A stretch of 55,046 bases of DNA from Flavobacteriaceae bacterium (GCA_012522185.1 JAAYKY010000047.1:1-55046); one strand, 5' to 3'. Numbered from the stretch's first letter, positions 35,766 to 45,230 are shown. Notes: generated by a model not told the origin, from the letters alone. A program made the numbers and translations.

Positions 35766-37460
35766 TCAAGGCAAATCCTCTTCCACATCGGGAGAGGATT
35801 TTTCATTGGGAGTAAAATCGGATTCATCTGAATCCAAATCTTCTTCTGTTGAATCCATAGGGATGACCCAAGTCTCTTCAAAATCCCATAGAACCCTTAC
35901 ATTGATCAGAGAGGGATAAATATACAGTTTTTCAGGCTGTCGTTTTTGGAAAAAATCACCAGTGTCCCAAGCACCATTTTCATTTTCATCGACCAAAAGC
36001 TTGAAATAATAATTTCCGGCCGGAAGGTGATCGTATTCAAACTCAGAATCTCTTGTGTAACGCTCCTCCAAAACCTCATCTTTATCATTCAAAAGCTGAA
36101 TCCAGAATGGATGCTTGGGCGAGTTTTGAAGAGATAATTTTAAATTTCCAAAATCATTGCGTGTTTGAGTTCGAATTTCAAATTGAATGCTGTCATTGGT
36201 TTTTCCAAAAAAATCGGTAATTGCATTTGGGTAAATTTCAATCTGATACCGCGAAGCCAATTCAATCGGAAAATCCAAAGTGAAAAGCTTAGGGTTTTTG
36301 GCATCAGCAATCAATCGAATAGGAAGCTCCAAAGTATCTTTGACAACCTTTACATAAGAAGAATCCAAATCAACAATCGGATAATTGGCGGCGAATTGCA
36401 CCTTACGACTTGGAGCATAATCCAATTTGGTTTTTCGATCCAAAGTTAATTTGTGCTGAATGGAATTCGAATAAACCAATGAAACTGTGTCCGAAATGTC
36501 CTGGTTTTTAACCAAAAAATTAATTCTTCTGGAAGTTTCATGTATGGAATCCACTGCCGGATTGAACCAAAAGTCCAAAGAATCACTTTTGGGTTCATGC
36601 GAAATTTGGGATGTCCTGAATTCAAAATCCAAAGGCTGAATTTCCACGCTTTCAGGTTGACCATCGAATCGAAAAACAAGATGACCGTAGTCTTTTTGTT
36701 CCGAAATTCCTACTTTATAAGGCGGGTTTTGCTGAAATAATTGAATGTCTATCGATTGGTTTTCTGATAAATTAATGGGTTCCTCTATGAATCCAAATGC
36801 TTCTTGCCCCACGTCAAACTGCATATTTTGGATTTTATCATCAAAAGCAACCATTTGATAGGTTCCGGAACGCAAATAATTCAGTTTAAATAGTCCAGCA
36901 CTGTCCAGTCGGGAAACATAAAAAGGTTTTTGACGCATTACAAGGCTGTCGTTATAGGTGGAATCTACTTTGAAAAGTGCCACCAATAAATTTTCCGGCC
37001 GAGTTCTCATTCCCGTTACGCTTGCATTTCCAGTGATTTCCAAAGAATCAATATAATCTCCGGTCGAAAAAACATATTGAAAATACGACAACTTATTTCC
37101 TTCATTATTATCCTGAATAGAATTCCCAAAATTGATGTTGTAGGTTGTGTTTTCTTCCAGAGGTTCGCTTAGTTTGATTCGCACCGATTTATTGGGAGTG
37201 CCGATTGGTGAATAAGTCACAGAACCGGCAAAGGGAGGGGAGACCACAATGTTTTGGGTGTGATCTTTCAGGATGAGGTATTCATCAAAATCAATTTTAA
37301 TTTCCTTCAAATCCGTTGATACATTTAGCGAGAGCGTATCGGGATTTGCTCCCAAGAATTTTGGAGGTTCCGTATCTCTTGGTCCGCCAGAAGGGGTTCC
37401 TTGGCGAGCACAGGAAATGATAATCATTAAAAATACAAAAAGAATAGCTGAAATCCGCAT
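35766..37460 (-). CDS. Lipoprotein with N-terminal bacterial Ig-like (Big_5) domain
   Basis: The start at 37460 gives a lipoprotein signal (MRISAILFVFLMIIISCARQ; Cys17). The mature protein begins with the typical segment GTPSGGPRDTEPPK and a Big_5 Ig-like domain (about 28-130: IDFDEYLILKDHTQNIVVSP, NYNINFGNSIQD-like), followed by repeated beta domains to a total of 564 residues and an acidic tail (DSTEEDLDSDESD). Probably a surface or periplasmic lipoprotein; no enzyme motif is seen. An upstream in-frame start at 37487 would weaken the signal peptide. It is convergent with glmS. Confidence 0.82.
   Translation of the reverse strand: MRISAILFVFLMIIISCARQGTPSGGPRDTEPPKFLGANPDTLSLNVSTDLKEIKIDFDEYLILKDHTQNIVVSPPFAGSVTYSPIGTPNKSVRIKLSEPLEENTTYNINFGNSIQDNNEGNKLSYFQYVFSTGDYIDSLEITGNASVTGMRTRPENLLVALFKVDSTYNDSLVMRQKPFYVSRLDSAGLFKLNYLRSGTYQMVAFDDKIQNMQFDVGQEAFGFIEEPINLSENQSIDIQLFQQNPPYKVGISEQKDYGHLVFRFDGQPESVEIQPLDFEFRTSQISHEPKSDSLDFWFNPAVDSIHETSRRINFLVKNQDISDTVSLVYSNSIQHKLTLDRKTKLDYAPSRKVQFAANYPIVDLDSSYVKVVKDTLELPIRLIADAKNPKLFTLDFPIELASRYQIEIYPNAITDFFGKTNDSIQFEIRTQTRNDFGNLKLSLQNSPKHPFWIQLLNDKDEVLEERYTRDSEFEYDHLPAGNYYFKLLVDENENGAWDTGDFFQKRQPEKLYIYPSLINVRVLWDFEETWVIPMDSTEEDLDSDESDFTPNEKSSPDVEEDLP
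35773..35804 (+). terminator. glmS terminator lying inside the convergent gene
   Basis: A 12-bp stem (AAATCCTCTTCC/GGGAGAGGATTT, one G-T wobble, 5-nt loop ACATC) followed by a short T tract ends the plus-strand transcript 23 nt after glmS. The same bases encode the last residues (SSPDVEEDLP) of the minus-strand lipoprotein. Confidence 0.75.
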
Positions 37461-37561
37461 AATAAAATTCTGCTGCAATTTAGTCAAAATTCAAAATTTA
37501 AAACCAGGATGTTGCGGGAATTAATCTATTTAACCAAGAATTTGAAATCTTGAGAATGGAG

Positions 37562-37598
37562 TAAAAAAGAAAAGCCTTGATAATTTTATCAAGGCTTT
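37562..37598 (-). terminator. Terminator of tRNA-Leu
   Basis: On the minus strand a perfect 13-bp stem (AAAGCCTTGATAA/TTATCAAGGCTTT, 2-nt apex) is followed by TTCTTTTTT, starting 4 nt after the tRNA. Confidence 0.88.
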
Positions 37599-37601
37599 CT
37601 G

Positions 37602-37685
37602 TACCCGAGGCCGGAATCGAACCGGCACGTCATTGCTGACACAGGATTTTGAATCCAGCGCGTCTACCAGTTCCGCCACTCGGGC
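37602..37685 (-). tRNA. tRNA-Leu (anticodon CAA)
   Basis: The 84-nt minus-strand sequence folds as a class II tRNA: acceptor GCCCGAG/CTCGGGT with discriminator A, D-arm TGGCGGAACTGGTAGACGCG, anticodon loop TTCAAAA (CAA, reading UUG), a long variable arm and T-arm GCCGGTTCGATTCCGGC. The 3' CCA is not encoded. The anticodon stem CTGGA/TCCTG has one T-T mismatch at its second pair, and the acceptor begins with a G-T pair. A strong terminator follows. Confidence 0.93.
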
Positions 37686-37733
37686 CTGCTAAACGGACGG
37701 CAAATATAGAACGTTTTTATATTTATTTCCAAA

Positions 37734-38504
37734 TTAAATTTCAATTTCTAATCCATCATAGGAAAGAAATCGGTTTTTTGGTAAAGTTTTTTGAACTTCA
37801 TCATGAAAACCCATCGTCACAGAAATGTGCGTAAAATAAGCGTTTTTAGCTCCTACCTGATCAGCTACTACCAAAGCTTCCTCCAATGTAAAATGCGAAT
37901 GATGCTTTTCGTTAATTCTCAAAGCATTCAAAACCAGCACATCTATGTCTTTTATTTTTTCTAAAGTCTCCTCAGGCAAATGACTTGCATCTGTGATGTA
38001 GGCAAATTTCTCATCGACCAAAAAACCCAAAATCGGAAGATTTCCATGTAGAACCTTCAAGGGTTCAATATGAAATCCAGCAATGTTAAAACTTTGATTA
38101 TTGATTAAATGTTCGTTGAAACTCGGTGCGCCCGGATATTTTTCTTCGGCAAAAGCATAAGGAAACCGGTTTTTTATTTCGTTTAAAGTTCTTTCGCCAG
38201 CATAAATATCCATAGGCTTCCCTGCGAAATGACTCAAAGAACGCGTATCATCAATCCCCAAAACATGATCATTGTGTTCGTGTGTAAAAACAATTCCTTC
38301 CAGAGTTCTTAGATTGGCGCGTAAGATTTGTTGACGAAAGTCGGGGCCGCAGTCAATAACCAGATTTTGGCCATTTTTAGTAAGCAAAACAGAAGACCGC
38401 AATCGTTTGTCCTTTGGGTTGGTCGAAAAATTGACCGGATGATCGCTTCCAATTACAGGAATCCCTTGCGAAGTCCCTGTTCCCAAAAACTGAATTTTAA
38501 GCAT
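37734..38504 (-). CDS. MBL-fold metal-dependent hydrolase (PhnP-like)
   Basis: The 256-residue protein has the metallo-beta-lactamase metal motif HEHNDH (about residues 76-81), GTGTSQGIP at the N-terminus, DCGPDFRQQ and later TDASHLPE and HSHF. The general shape is that of PhnP/RNase Z-like phosphodiesterases; the substrate (cyclic phosphodiester or other) cannot be told. It directly precedes the tRNA-Leu gene on the same strand, 48 nt away. Confidence 0.85.
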   Translation of the reverse strand: MLKIQFLGTGTSQGIPVIGSDHPVNFSTNPKDKRLRSSVLLTKNGQNLVIDCGPDFRQQILRANLRTLEGIVFTHEHNDHVLGIDDTRSLSHFAGKPMDIYAGERTLNEIKNRFPYAFAEEKYPGAPSFNEHLINNQSFNIAGFHIEPLKVLHGNLPILGFLVDEKFAYITDASHLPEETLEKIKDIDVLVLNALRINEKHHSHFTLEEALVVADQVGAKNAYFTHISVTMGFHDEVQKTLPKNRFLSYDGLEIEI

Positions 38505-38515
38505 CGAATTCGGTT

Positions 38516-38523
38516 TAATTTTG
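38516..38523 (+). promoter_or_regulatory. -7 promoter box for the conserved gene at 38555
   Basis: TAATTTTG fits TAnnTTTG and lies 31 nt upstream of the ATG. Confidence 0.5.
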
Positions 38524-38554
38524 GTAAATTTACACCAAAAATAAAAAAGAGGAT

Positions 38555-39988
38555 ATGAGTTTTGATCAGGTTCTGTCTGCCAAACAAAAAGCTTTGGAAA
38601 TTAACCTACACCCACACATCTATGGAACCTTTGCGGAAATAGGCGCAGGACAGGAAACAGTACGTTTTTTTTACCGTGCCGGTGGTGCTTCCGGAACTTT
38701 GGCAAAAGCCATGAGTGCTTACGATAAGGATTTCTCCGATGCGATTTATGGAAAAGAAGAAGACGGAAGGTATGTGACCGAAGAAAGATTAAAGAAAATG
38801 CTCGACCATGAAATGCGATTGATCGAACAAAGACTAAATCAAGATACGCACAAAGACAAACTTTTTTTTACCTATGCCAACACCGTAACGACCATCGATT
38901 TTACGAAAACATACAAAGGTCATGGATGGGTCGGAATCCGCTTCAAAACAGATCCAAGCCAAACCGAATACAACGAAATTATTTTTCACGTAAGATTTAA
39001 AGAAAATAGCGCACAACTTCAGCAAGAAACATTGGGAGTGATTGGGGTCAACCTCATTTATGGTGCTTATTTTTACAACGACAATCCACGTAGATTGCTG
39101 AGATCTCTCTATGATGGACTCGATAATGATCAGGTGGAAATCGATATGGTCAACTTTAGCGGTCCGCGGTTTGCGTATGTGGACAATCGCTTGATGAGCC
39201 TCCAGTTGGTGAAAAACGGTATGACCGATGCCGTTATTTTTGGACCAAATGGAAAGAACTTCCTGCCAGCAGCCATTTTGTACAAGAAAAATATTTTTGC
39301 AACCCGTGGGAGTTTCCGACCGGTAACCCATGTCAATCTGGATATGCTTCAGTCGAGTTTGGATATGTTTATGGATCAGGAAGATGTCAATGAGGAAGAT
39401 ACCGAAATCCTCTTCGAAATTACCCTGAGCAACCTTTCAACCGATGGGGAAATCGATGAAAGAGACTTTCTGGATCGAGCCGATATCATCGGAAGTTTGG
39501 GCTATAACGTTATTATTTCCAACTTTTCTGAATATTATAAACTCGTCCATTATTTTACCGAATTCACCAAAAATGCAACCAAAATAGGATTGGGAATGGG
39601 AGTGAACAACCTTCTCGAAGTGTTTAATCCCAATTATTATGAAAACCTTCCAGGTGGAATTATGGAGGCATTCGGGAAATTGTTCAAGAAAAATGTCGTG
39701 GTTTATTTGTACCCTTATTTCAACAAAGAAAACAATGAACTCCTCACTGCAGACAATCTAAAAGTCAATGAAAATCTGAAGGAACTCTATAAATTCTTTA
39801 AATTCAATCAGAGAATTCGGGACATAGAAAACTATAATCCGACCTATTTGGATATTTATTCCCGAAAAATCCTAGAACAAATCGTGAAAGGAGAAGAAGG
39901 ATGGGAGAAAAATGTGCCGGCAGAAGTGGCAGAATTAATTAAAGAACGCGGAATGTTTGGCTTTACCACTTCCTATGCGCTTAATTGA
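38555..39988 (+). CDS. Conserved cytosolic protein of unknown function
   Basis: The 477-residue protein has no signal peptide, no membrane segment and none of the usual nucleotide-binding loops. It contains striking conserved-looking blocks: GTFAEIGAGQETVRFFYRAG (23-42 region), ASGTLAKAMSAYDKDFSDAIYG, GHGWVGIRF, INFSGP-like VNFSGPRFAYVDNRLMS, and GMTDAVIFGP. I recall close homologues across Bacteroidota that are sometimes labelled TonB-dependent receptor; nothing in the sequence supports that label. An enzyme-like globular fold is likely. It is monocistronic between the MBL hydrolase and a receptor remnant. Confidence 0.8.
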   Translation: MSFDQVLSAKQKALEINLHPHIYGTFAEIGAGQETVRFFYRAGGASGTLAKAMSAYDKDFSDAIYGKEEDGRYVTEERLKKMLDHEMRLIEQRLNQDTHKDKLFFTYANTVTTIDFTKTYKGHGWVGIRFKTDPSQTEYNEIIFHVRFKENSAQLQQETLGVIGVNLIYGAYFYNDNPRRLLRSLYDGLDNDQVEIDMVNFSGPRFAYVDNRLMSLQLVKNGMTDAVIFGPNGKNFLPAAILYKKNIFATRGSFRPVTHVNLDMLQSSLDMFMDQEDVNEEDTEILFEITLSNLSTDGEIDERDFLDRADIIGSLGYNVIISNFSEYYKLVHYFTEFTKNATKIGLGMGVNNLLEVFNPNYYENLPGGIMEAFGKLFKKNVVVYLYPYFNKENNELLTADNLKVNENLKELYKFFKFNQRIRDIENYNPTYLDIYSRKILEQIVKGEEGWEKNVPAEVAELIKERGMFGFTTSYALN

Positions 39989-40041
39989 TCTGAACCCAAT
40001 AGAAATTTGAATTGAAGTAGGATTGTTTAACTTCAATCCAA

Positions 40042-40248
40042 TTAAAAATTAAAGCTCATTTCGGCCAAAACAAATGCGCGGTTTAAACTTTGATGAGAAC
40101 TGGAGGTGTAATAATCGGAAACAAAAATTTCTTCGAAAAATTTATTATTGGTCAAATTTCTTCCCGATAAACTGAATTGCCAAATTCTATTGGGGCTTTG
40201 TTTAAAAAAACATGGTGGAAGCTCACCTATTTTAAGCAAAACTTCCAA
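40042..40248 (-). pseudogene. C-terminal remnant of a TonB-dependent receptor
   Basis: About the last 45 codons of an outer-membrane receptor remain: QFSLSGRNLTNNKFFEEIFV, TSSSHQSLNRAFVL and terminal MSFNF with the C-terminal Phe of barrels. Upstream (residues before about 20 here) similarity to a receptor is lost and a stop occurs in frame near 40285, so there is no start for a functional protein. It is interpreted as the 3' end left by a deletion between the 38555 gene and rpsO. Confidence 0.6.
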
Positions 40249-40360
40249 GTAGCCCGAAGCTACATAGTAAAATTAATTTATTCATGCGCTTAAAAAAAAA
40301 TAGTAGTTCCAGAATTTAATAAGAAATCAAACAAAGTTTTTCTACTTTCCCAAATAATTG

Positions 40361-40368
40361 TACATTTG
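40361..40368 (+). promoter_or_regulatory. -7 promoter box for rpsO
   Basis: TACATTTG fits TAnnTTTG and lies 38 nt upstream of the rpsO ATG, leaving a leader of about 32 nt. Confidence 0.6.
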
Positions 40369-40406
40369 CACCCGCATACATAATAATCATTTAAAACAAT
40401 ATTGGA

Positions 40407-40676
40407 ATGTATTTGACAACAGAAAAAAAACAAGAAATTTTCGCAAAACACGGTAAATCTGCAACAGATACCGGTTCTGCCGAAGGCCAAATCGCCTTAT
40501 TTACTTTTAGAATCAATCACTTGACAGGACACTTGAAAGCAAATCAAAAAGATTTCAACACTGAAAAAGCATTGGTGAGATTGGTAGGTAAAAGAAAAAG
40601 TTTGCTAGATTATTTGAAAAGCAAAGACATTGAAAGATATCGTGCGATCATCGCCGAACTTGGTCTGCGTAAATAA
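40407..40676 (+). CDS. rpsO: 30S ribosomal protein S15
   Basis: S15 is a primary 16S rRNA-binding protein of the small subunit. The 89-residue protein has the full family pattern: TGSAEGQIALFTFRINHLT (about 23-41), HLKANQKDFNTEKAL and VGKRKSLLDYLKSKDIERY. It is followed by its own terminator and then by pnp, the widespread rpsO-pnp order. Confidence 0.97.
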   Translation: MYLTTEKKQEIFAKHGKSATDTGSAEGQIALFTFRINHLTGHLKANQKDFNTEKALVRLVGKRKSLLDYLKSKDIERYRAIIAELGLRK

Positions 40677-40694
40677 TCATTCAAACCACACTAT

Positions 40695-40730
40695 AAAAAA
40701 GGCAATTGCAAGATTGCCTTTTTTTGTTTT
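40695..40730 (+). terminator. rpsO terminator
   Basis: Stem GGCAAT/ATTGCC with A-T extension and loop TGCAAG, then seven Ts, beginning 24 nt after the rpsO stop. The flanking A6 could also support termination on the opposite strand. Confidence 0.85.
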
Positions 40731-40790
40731 AAAGCTTAAGGCTTTTTAAGATTTTTTTTAAACCTAGAACTTTAAACTTTGAACTTGAAA

Positions 40791-40834
40791 TTATAGAAAG
40801 ACTATAAATACCCGGTGAAACAGACGGTTTCACC
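40791..40834 (+). promoter_or_regulatory. Tandem hairpins in the pnp leader
   Basis: Two perfect inverted repeats lie back to back just before pnp: TTATAG-AAAGA-CTATAA (40791-40807) and GGTGAAAC-AGACG-GTTTCACC (40814-40834). The second ends 25 nt before the ATG at 40860. E. coli pnp is autoregulated through a leader duplex cut by RNase III; a similar role here is inference. A possible -7 box (TAAACTTTG, one base too long between TA and TTTG) lies at 40773-40781. Confidence 0.55.
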
Positions 40835-40859
40835 AAGACGAATTAAAATTATTAGACGA

Positions 40860-43025
40860 ATGATTCCACAAGCAATCACAGAAACGATTGTCCTGGCAGA
40901 CGGCCGGGAAATCACGATTGAAACGGGAAAGCTGGCCAAACAGGCCGATGGTTCCGTTGTCGTAAAAATGGGCGGAACGATGCTTTTAGCGACCGTTGTA
41001 GCCAACAAAGAAGCAAATGAAGGAGTAGATTTCCTTCCACTTACCGTAGATTACCGAGAAAAATTTTATGCAGGAGGTAAAATTCCCGGAAACTTTTTTA
41101 GAAGAGAAGCTCGTCCCTCTGATCAGGAAATCCTGACGATGCGATTGGTGGACCGCGTTTTGCGTCCGCTTTTCCCGGAAGACTTCCACGCAGAAGTTCA
41201 AGTGATGATTTCACTTATTTCCTATGACGGAAAATCCATTCCGGACGATTTAGCTGGTCTGGCCGCTTCTGCAGCCATCGCCGTTACCGATATTCCTTTT
41301 AACGGGCCAATGTCAGAAGTACGCGTAGTCCGAATTGATGGAGAATTGAGAGTTAATCCAAATTACAAAGATTTAGAAATCTGTGATTTGGACATTATGG
41401 TCGGTGCAACCAAATCTTCTATCGTGATGGTAGAAGGTGAAATGAAAGAAATTTCCGAAAAAGAAATGTTGGAAGCGATTTCATTTGCACACGAAGAAAT
41501 CAAAAAACAAATCGAAGCACAAGAAAGATTGGCCGAAAAAGTCGGGAAATCTTTGCCGAAAAGAGAATATTCACACGAAGTTCATGACGAAGAAATCCGT
41601 GAAAAAGTATGGAAAGAATGTTATGACAAAGTCTATGAAGTAGCCAAATCACCTGCCGGAAAAGATGAGCGAAAAGAAAAATTCAAAGCTGTTTTGGAAG
41701 AATTCCTTGCGCAATACATCGACAATCCGGAAGAATTGGAACGCGTGACGCCATTTGCAAAAGTTTATTACCACGATGTGGAAAAAGAAGCTATGCGTCA
41801 GATGATCTTGAACGAAAATGTTCGTTTGGACGGACGTAATCCAAAAGAAATCAGACCTATCTGGTGCGAAGTGGATTATTTGCCAGGATCACATGGTTCC
41901 GCAGTCTTTACACGTGGTGAAACACAATCACTTACCGCATTGACTTTGGGTTCTTCCAAAGATGCCAATATGGTGGACAGCGTGATTTCACAATACGATG
42001 AAAAATTCTTTTTACATTATAATTTCCCACCGTTTTCAACCGGAGAAGCAAGACCACTTCGTGGAACTTCTCGTCGTGAAGTAGGGCATGGGAACTTAGC
42101 GCAAAGAGCCTTGACTTATACTTTGCCGGAAGATTATCCTTATACGGTACGTATCGTTTCCGATATTTTGGAATCCAATGGATCCTCCTCTATGGCGACG
42201 GTTTGTGCCGGAACTTTGGCGTTGATGGACGGTGGAGTGCCAATCAAAGCACCGGTTTCTGGAATCGCAATGGGATTGATTACCGATGAAAAATCCGGGA
42301 AATTTACCGTTCTATCCGATATTTTGGGTGACGAAGACCATTTGGGAGATATGGATTTCAAAGTAACCGGAACCCAAAAAGGCATTACAGCTTGTCAAAT
42401 GGATATTAAAATTCAAGGATTGACCATGGACATCATGGAACAAGCTTTGGAACAAGCAAGAGAAGGACGTTTGCATATTTTGGGTGAAATGATGAAAGCG
42501 ATTTCTGAACCACGTCCGGAATTGAAACCAAATGCACCGAAATTGATTGTAGTTGAAATTCCGAAAGAATTCATCGGTGCCGTAATCGGACCGGGTGGGA
42601 AAATCATTCAGGAATTACAAAAAGAGACCGACACAGTTATCGCAATCGAAGAAACGGAAGAATTTGGAAGAGTGGAAATTGCAGGTGTAGATCAGGAAAA
42701 AATCAATGCGGCCATTGAACGAATCAAACAAATTGCTTTCGTTCCTGAATTGGGCGCAACCTACAATGCCGTAGTGAAATCCATCAAGCCGTTCGGTGCT
42801 TTTGTGGAAATTTCAAAAGGTGTGGAAGGTTTGGTTCACATTTCAGAAATCGAACACCGAAGATTAAACACGGTGGAAGAATCCCTGAATTTGGGCGATA
42901 AAATCGATGTGAAATTCTTAGGTTACGACGACAAGAAAAAAATGAAACTTTCAAGAAAAGCCTTGTTGCCAAAACCGGAAAGAACGGACAGGCCAAAGGG
43001 TAATAATAATAAGCCGACTGAATAA
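40860..43025 (+). CDS. pnp: Polyribonucleotide nucleotidyltransferase (PNPase)
   Basis: PNPase degrades RNA 3' to 5' by phosphorolysis and can add tails. The 721-residue form starts [15 protein letters not shown]; a longer reading from 40815 adds 15 basic residues that coincide with the leader hairpin and is rejected. It contains two RNase PH-like domains ([42 protein letters not shown]), an alpha-helical linker, a KH domain ([17 protein letters not shown], about 575) and an S1 domain ([15 protein letters not shown], about 643) with a short charged tail. A terminator follows. Confidence 0.97.
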   Translation: MIPQAITETIVLADGREITIETGKLAKQADGSVVVKMGGTMLLATVVANKEANEGVDFLPLTVDYREKFYAGGKIPGNFFRREARPSDQEILTMRLVDRVLRPLFPEDFHAEVQVMISLISYDGKSIPDDLAGLAASAAIAVTDIPFNGPMSEVRVVRIDGELRVNPNYKDLEICDLDIMVGATKSSIVMVEGEMKEISEKEMLEAISFAHEEIKKQIEAQERLAEKVGKSLPKREYSHEVHDEEIREKVWKECYDKVYEVAKSPAGKDERKEKFKAVLEEFLAQYIDNPEELERVTPFAKVYYHDVEKEAMRQMILNENVRLDGRNPKEIRPIWCEVDYLPGSHGSAVFTRGETQSLTALTLGSSKDANMVDSVISQYDEKFFLHYNFPPFSTGEARPLRGTSRREVGHGNLAQRALTYTLPEDYPYTVRIVSDILESNGSSSMATVCAGTLALMDGGVPIKAPVSGIAMGLITDEKSGKFTVLSDILGDEDHLGDMDFKVTGTQKGITACQMDIKIQGLTMDIMEQALEQAREGRLHILGEMMKAISEPRPELKPNAPKLIVVEIPKEFIGAVIGPGGKIIQELQKETDTVIAIEETEEFGRVEIAGVDQEKINAAIERIKQIAFVPELGATYNAVVKSIKPFGAFVEISKGVEGLVHISEIEHRRLNTVEESLNLGDKIDVKFLGYDDKKKMKLSRKALLPKPERTDRPKGNNNKPTE

Positions 43026-43046
43026 TTTCAGTTTGTTATACTCGAA

Positions 43047-43075
43047 AACGCTTCCGAAAGGGAGCGTTTTTTTTT
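43047..43075 (+). terminator. pnp terminator
   Basis: Stem AACGCTTCC/GGGAGCGTT with a GAAA tetraloop (one T-G wobble), followed by at least nine Ts. Confidence 0.9.
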
Positions 43076-43124
43076 ATAAAAATAAATCCTTTTAACATTA
43101 AGAGTCTTAATGCTTAATAATCAA

Positions 43125-45230
43125 TTATTTCAATTCAATTTCTAAATTTTCACTCAACACCAAAATCCCTTCTTCCAAATTTTCCGGATGCGATTTAAAA
43201 CCTTTCAGCTTTGATGTTTTTCCTTTTGAAACCAAATCCATAATTTGTTTTTCGGTCAGTTTTTTACCAAAAATCTCGAAGGAAGTTTTGAATCCGCAAC
43301 CTTGGAAATTCTGGCAACCCACCGCGGTTTTTCCTTTGATTAACTTTGAATTTTTACATTTTGGACAATCGGTTTCTTCCCAATTGATTTCTTTTTTGGT
43401 TCGGGGTTTTAGATCTTTTTTCGTTTCGGGTTCCGGTTCTTTGATTTCGATGGTTTTGTGCTGACCTCGAATTACCTTTTGGGTCAAATCACGGACCATT
43501 TGAGTCAATTCTTCTTTGAATTGAAGGGCTTCGTATTCGCCTTTTTCGATTTTCCGAAGTTTCAATTCCCATTCTCCGGTCAGCTCCGGACTTTTCAATA
43601 CTTCATCTTCAATCGTATCGATTAATTCCATTCCGACGGAAGTCGCAAATAAATTTTTTCGCTTCTTTTCGATGTAATTTCGTTTGAACAAAGTTTCGAT
43701 GATATTGGCACGTGTCGAAGGCCTTCCAATTCCATTGTTTTTCAATAATTCACGCAATTCTTCATCTTCCACTTGTTTTCCTGCCGTTTCCATTGCCCGA
43801 AGCAAAGTCGCTTCGGTATAAGGTTTGGGTGGCGTGGTTTTGCCTTGATGAACAAAAGGTTCGTGCGGACCTGATTCGCCCGCCACAAATTCAGGAATGG
43901 TTTGTTCCTCGTCTTTATTGGTTTCCGAATCGTCTTTTTTGTCCTTGGCATAAACTTCCCGCCAACCAGGTTCGAGAATCTGCTTTCCCGTTGCCCGGAA
44001 AGGAATCGTCCCGACTTGTCCTTCCACAACGGTATTGGAAATTTTACAGTCCGGATAAAAAACCGAAATAAACCTGCGCGCAATTAAATCATACACAAAC
44101 TTTTCTTCCTTCATTAAATTCGAACTTGGAGGAATTTCCGTGGGAATAATCGCGTGGTGATCCGTCACTTTTGTATCGTCAAAAACCGATTTGGATTTCG
44201 GAATGGGTTTGCCCAAAAGCGGCGCAATTAAATCCTGATAAAACCGCATCGAAGCAAGAATTCCATGCATTTTTGGATGTAAATTTTCCGATAAATAAGT
44301 GGTATCGACACGCGGATAAGTCACGTGTTTTTTTTCGTACAAACTCTGAACGTATTTCAAGGTGTTTTCTGCCGAATAACCGTATTTTTTATTGGCTTCC
44401 ACCTGCAAAGCCGTTAAGTCAAACAACCTTGGATTCTTTTCTTTTCCTTCTTTGATTTCAAATGAAATAATTTCAAAAGGATGTTGTTTCAAATATTTCA
44501 AACCTTTTTCGGCACGTTCTTGAGAAGTCAATCGGTCAATGGTAGCGTTGAAAATAACTTCCTTGTATTTGGTTTTAAGTTCCCAATAATCAGCCGATTG
44601 GAATGCGTTTATTTCCTTTTGACGTTGCACGATCATCGCCAAAGTCGGCGTTTGAACCCGACCGATGGAAAGAACTGCTTTTCCGCCACCAAATTTTTTG
44701 GTAAATAATCGCGTGGCATTAATCCCCAAAAGCCAGTCGCCAATCGCACGTGCATTTCCCGCCAGATACAAATTATGATAAGCTTCGGCCTCTTTTAAAT
44801 TCGCAAATCCTTCTTTGATCGCATCTTCCGTCAGCGAAGAAATCCAAAGGCGTTTCATCGGTTTTTCACATCTTGCTTTTTGCAAAACCCAACGCTGAAT
44901 TACCTCTCCTTCTTGTCCTGCATCCCCGCAATTGATGACTTCATCGCATTGCTGCACCAGTTTTTCAATTACCTCAAACTGCTTTTCTACACCTTTGTTG
45001 GGAATGAGTTTGATGCCGAATTTCCTTGGAATGATGGGAAGGTTTCGCAAATCCCAATACTTTAAATTCGGATTGTAATCGTGGGGTTCTTTGAGCGTGC
45101 AAAGATGCCCGAAAGTCCAGGTCACGCAATACCCATTTCCTTCCATATATCCGTTCCTGGCGGTTGTCGCACCCAGAACTTTGGCAATATCTCTCGCTAC
45201 ACTTGGCTTTTCGGCAATACAAAGAATCAT
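43125..45230 (-). CDS. topB: Type IA DNA topoisomerase (topoisomerase III)
   Basis: The enzyme passes single strands to resolve recombination and replication intermediates. The 701-residue protein has the TOPRIM domain (ILCIAEKPSVARDIAKVLG; metal motif in GDAGQEGEVIQRW), the active-site Tyr in HVTYPRVDTTYL (about residue 320), TDHHAIIPT and a C-terminal zinc-finger-like region (CPKCKNSKLI...CQNFQGCGF). The acidic insert KDKKDDSETNKDEEQ near 425 is likely a flexible loop. It is a TopB form of the kind often linked to mobile elements, but base usage here matches its neighbours and no conjugation genes are near. Confidence 0.9.
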   Translation of the reverse strand: MILCIAEKPSVARDIAKVLGATTARNGYMEGNGYCVTWTFGHLCTLKEPHDYNPNLKYWDLRNLPIIPRKFGIKLIPNKGVEKQFEVIEKLVQQCDEVINCGDAGQEGEVIQRWVLQKARCEKPMKRLWISSLTEDAIKEGFANLKEAEAYHNLYLAGNARAIGDWLLGINATRLFTKKFGGGKAVLSIGRVQTPTLAMIVQRQKEINAFQSADYWELKTKYKEVIFNATIDRLTSQERAEKGLKYLKQHPFEIISFEIKEGKEKNPRLFDLTALQVEANKKYGYSAENTLKYVQSLYEKKHVTYPRVDTTYLSENLHPKMHGILASMRFYQDLIAPLLGKPIPKSKSVFDDTKVTDHHAIIPTEIPPSSNLMKEEKFVYDLIARRFISVFYPDCKISNTVVEGQVGTIPFRATGKQILEPGWREVYAKDKKDDSETNKDEEQTIPEFVAGESGPHEPFVHQGKTTPPKPYTEATLLRAMETAGKQVEDEELRELLKNNGIGRPSTRANIIETLFKRNYIEKKRKNLFATSVGMELIDTIEDEVLKSPELTGEWELKLRKIEKGEYEALQFKEELTQMVRDLTQKVIRGQHKTIEIKEPEPETKKDLKPRTKKEINWEETDCPKCKNSKLIKGKTAVGCQNFQGCGFKTSFEIFGKKLTEKQIMDLVSKGKTSKLKGFKSHPENLEEGILVLSENLEIELK

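Noticed and set aside
43125-45230. topB as a marker of an integrative element
   Set aside because: No mobilisation, integrase or conjugation genes are nearby and the flanking genes are core functions.
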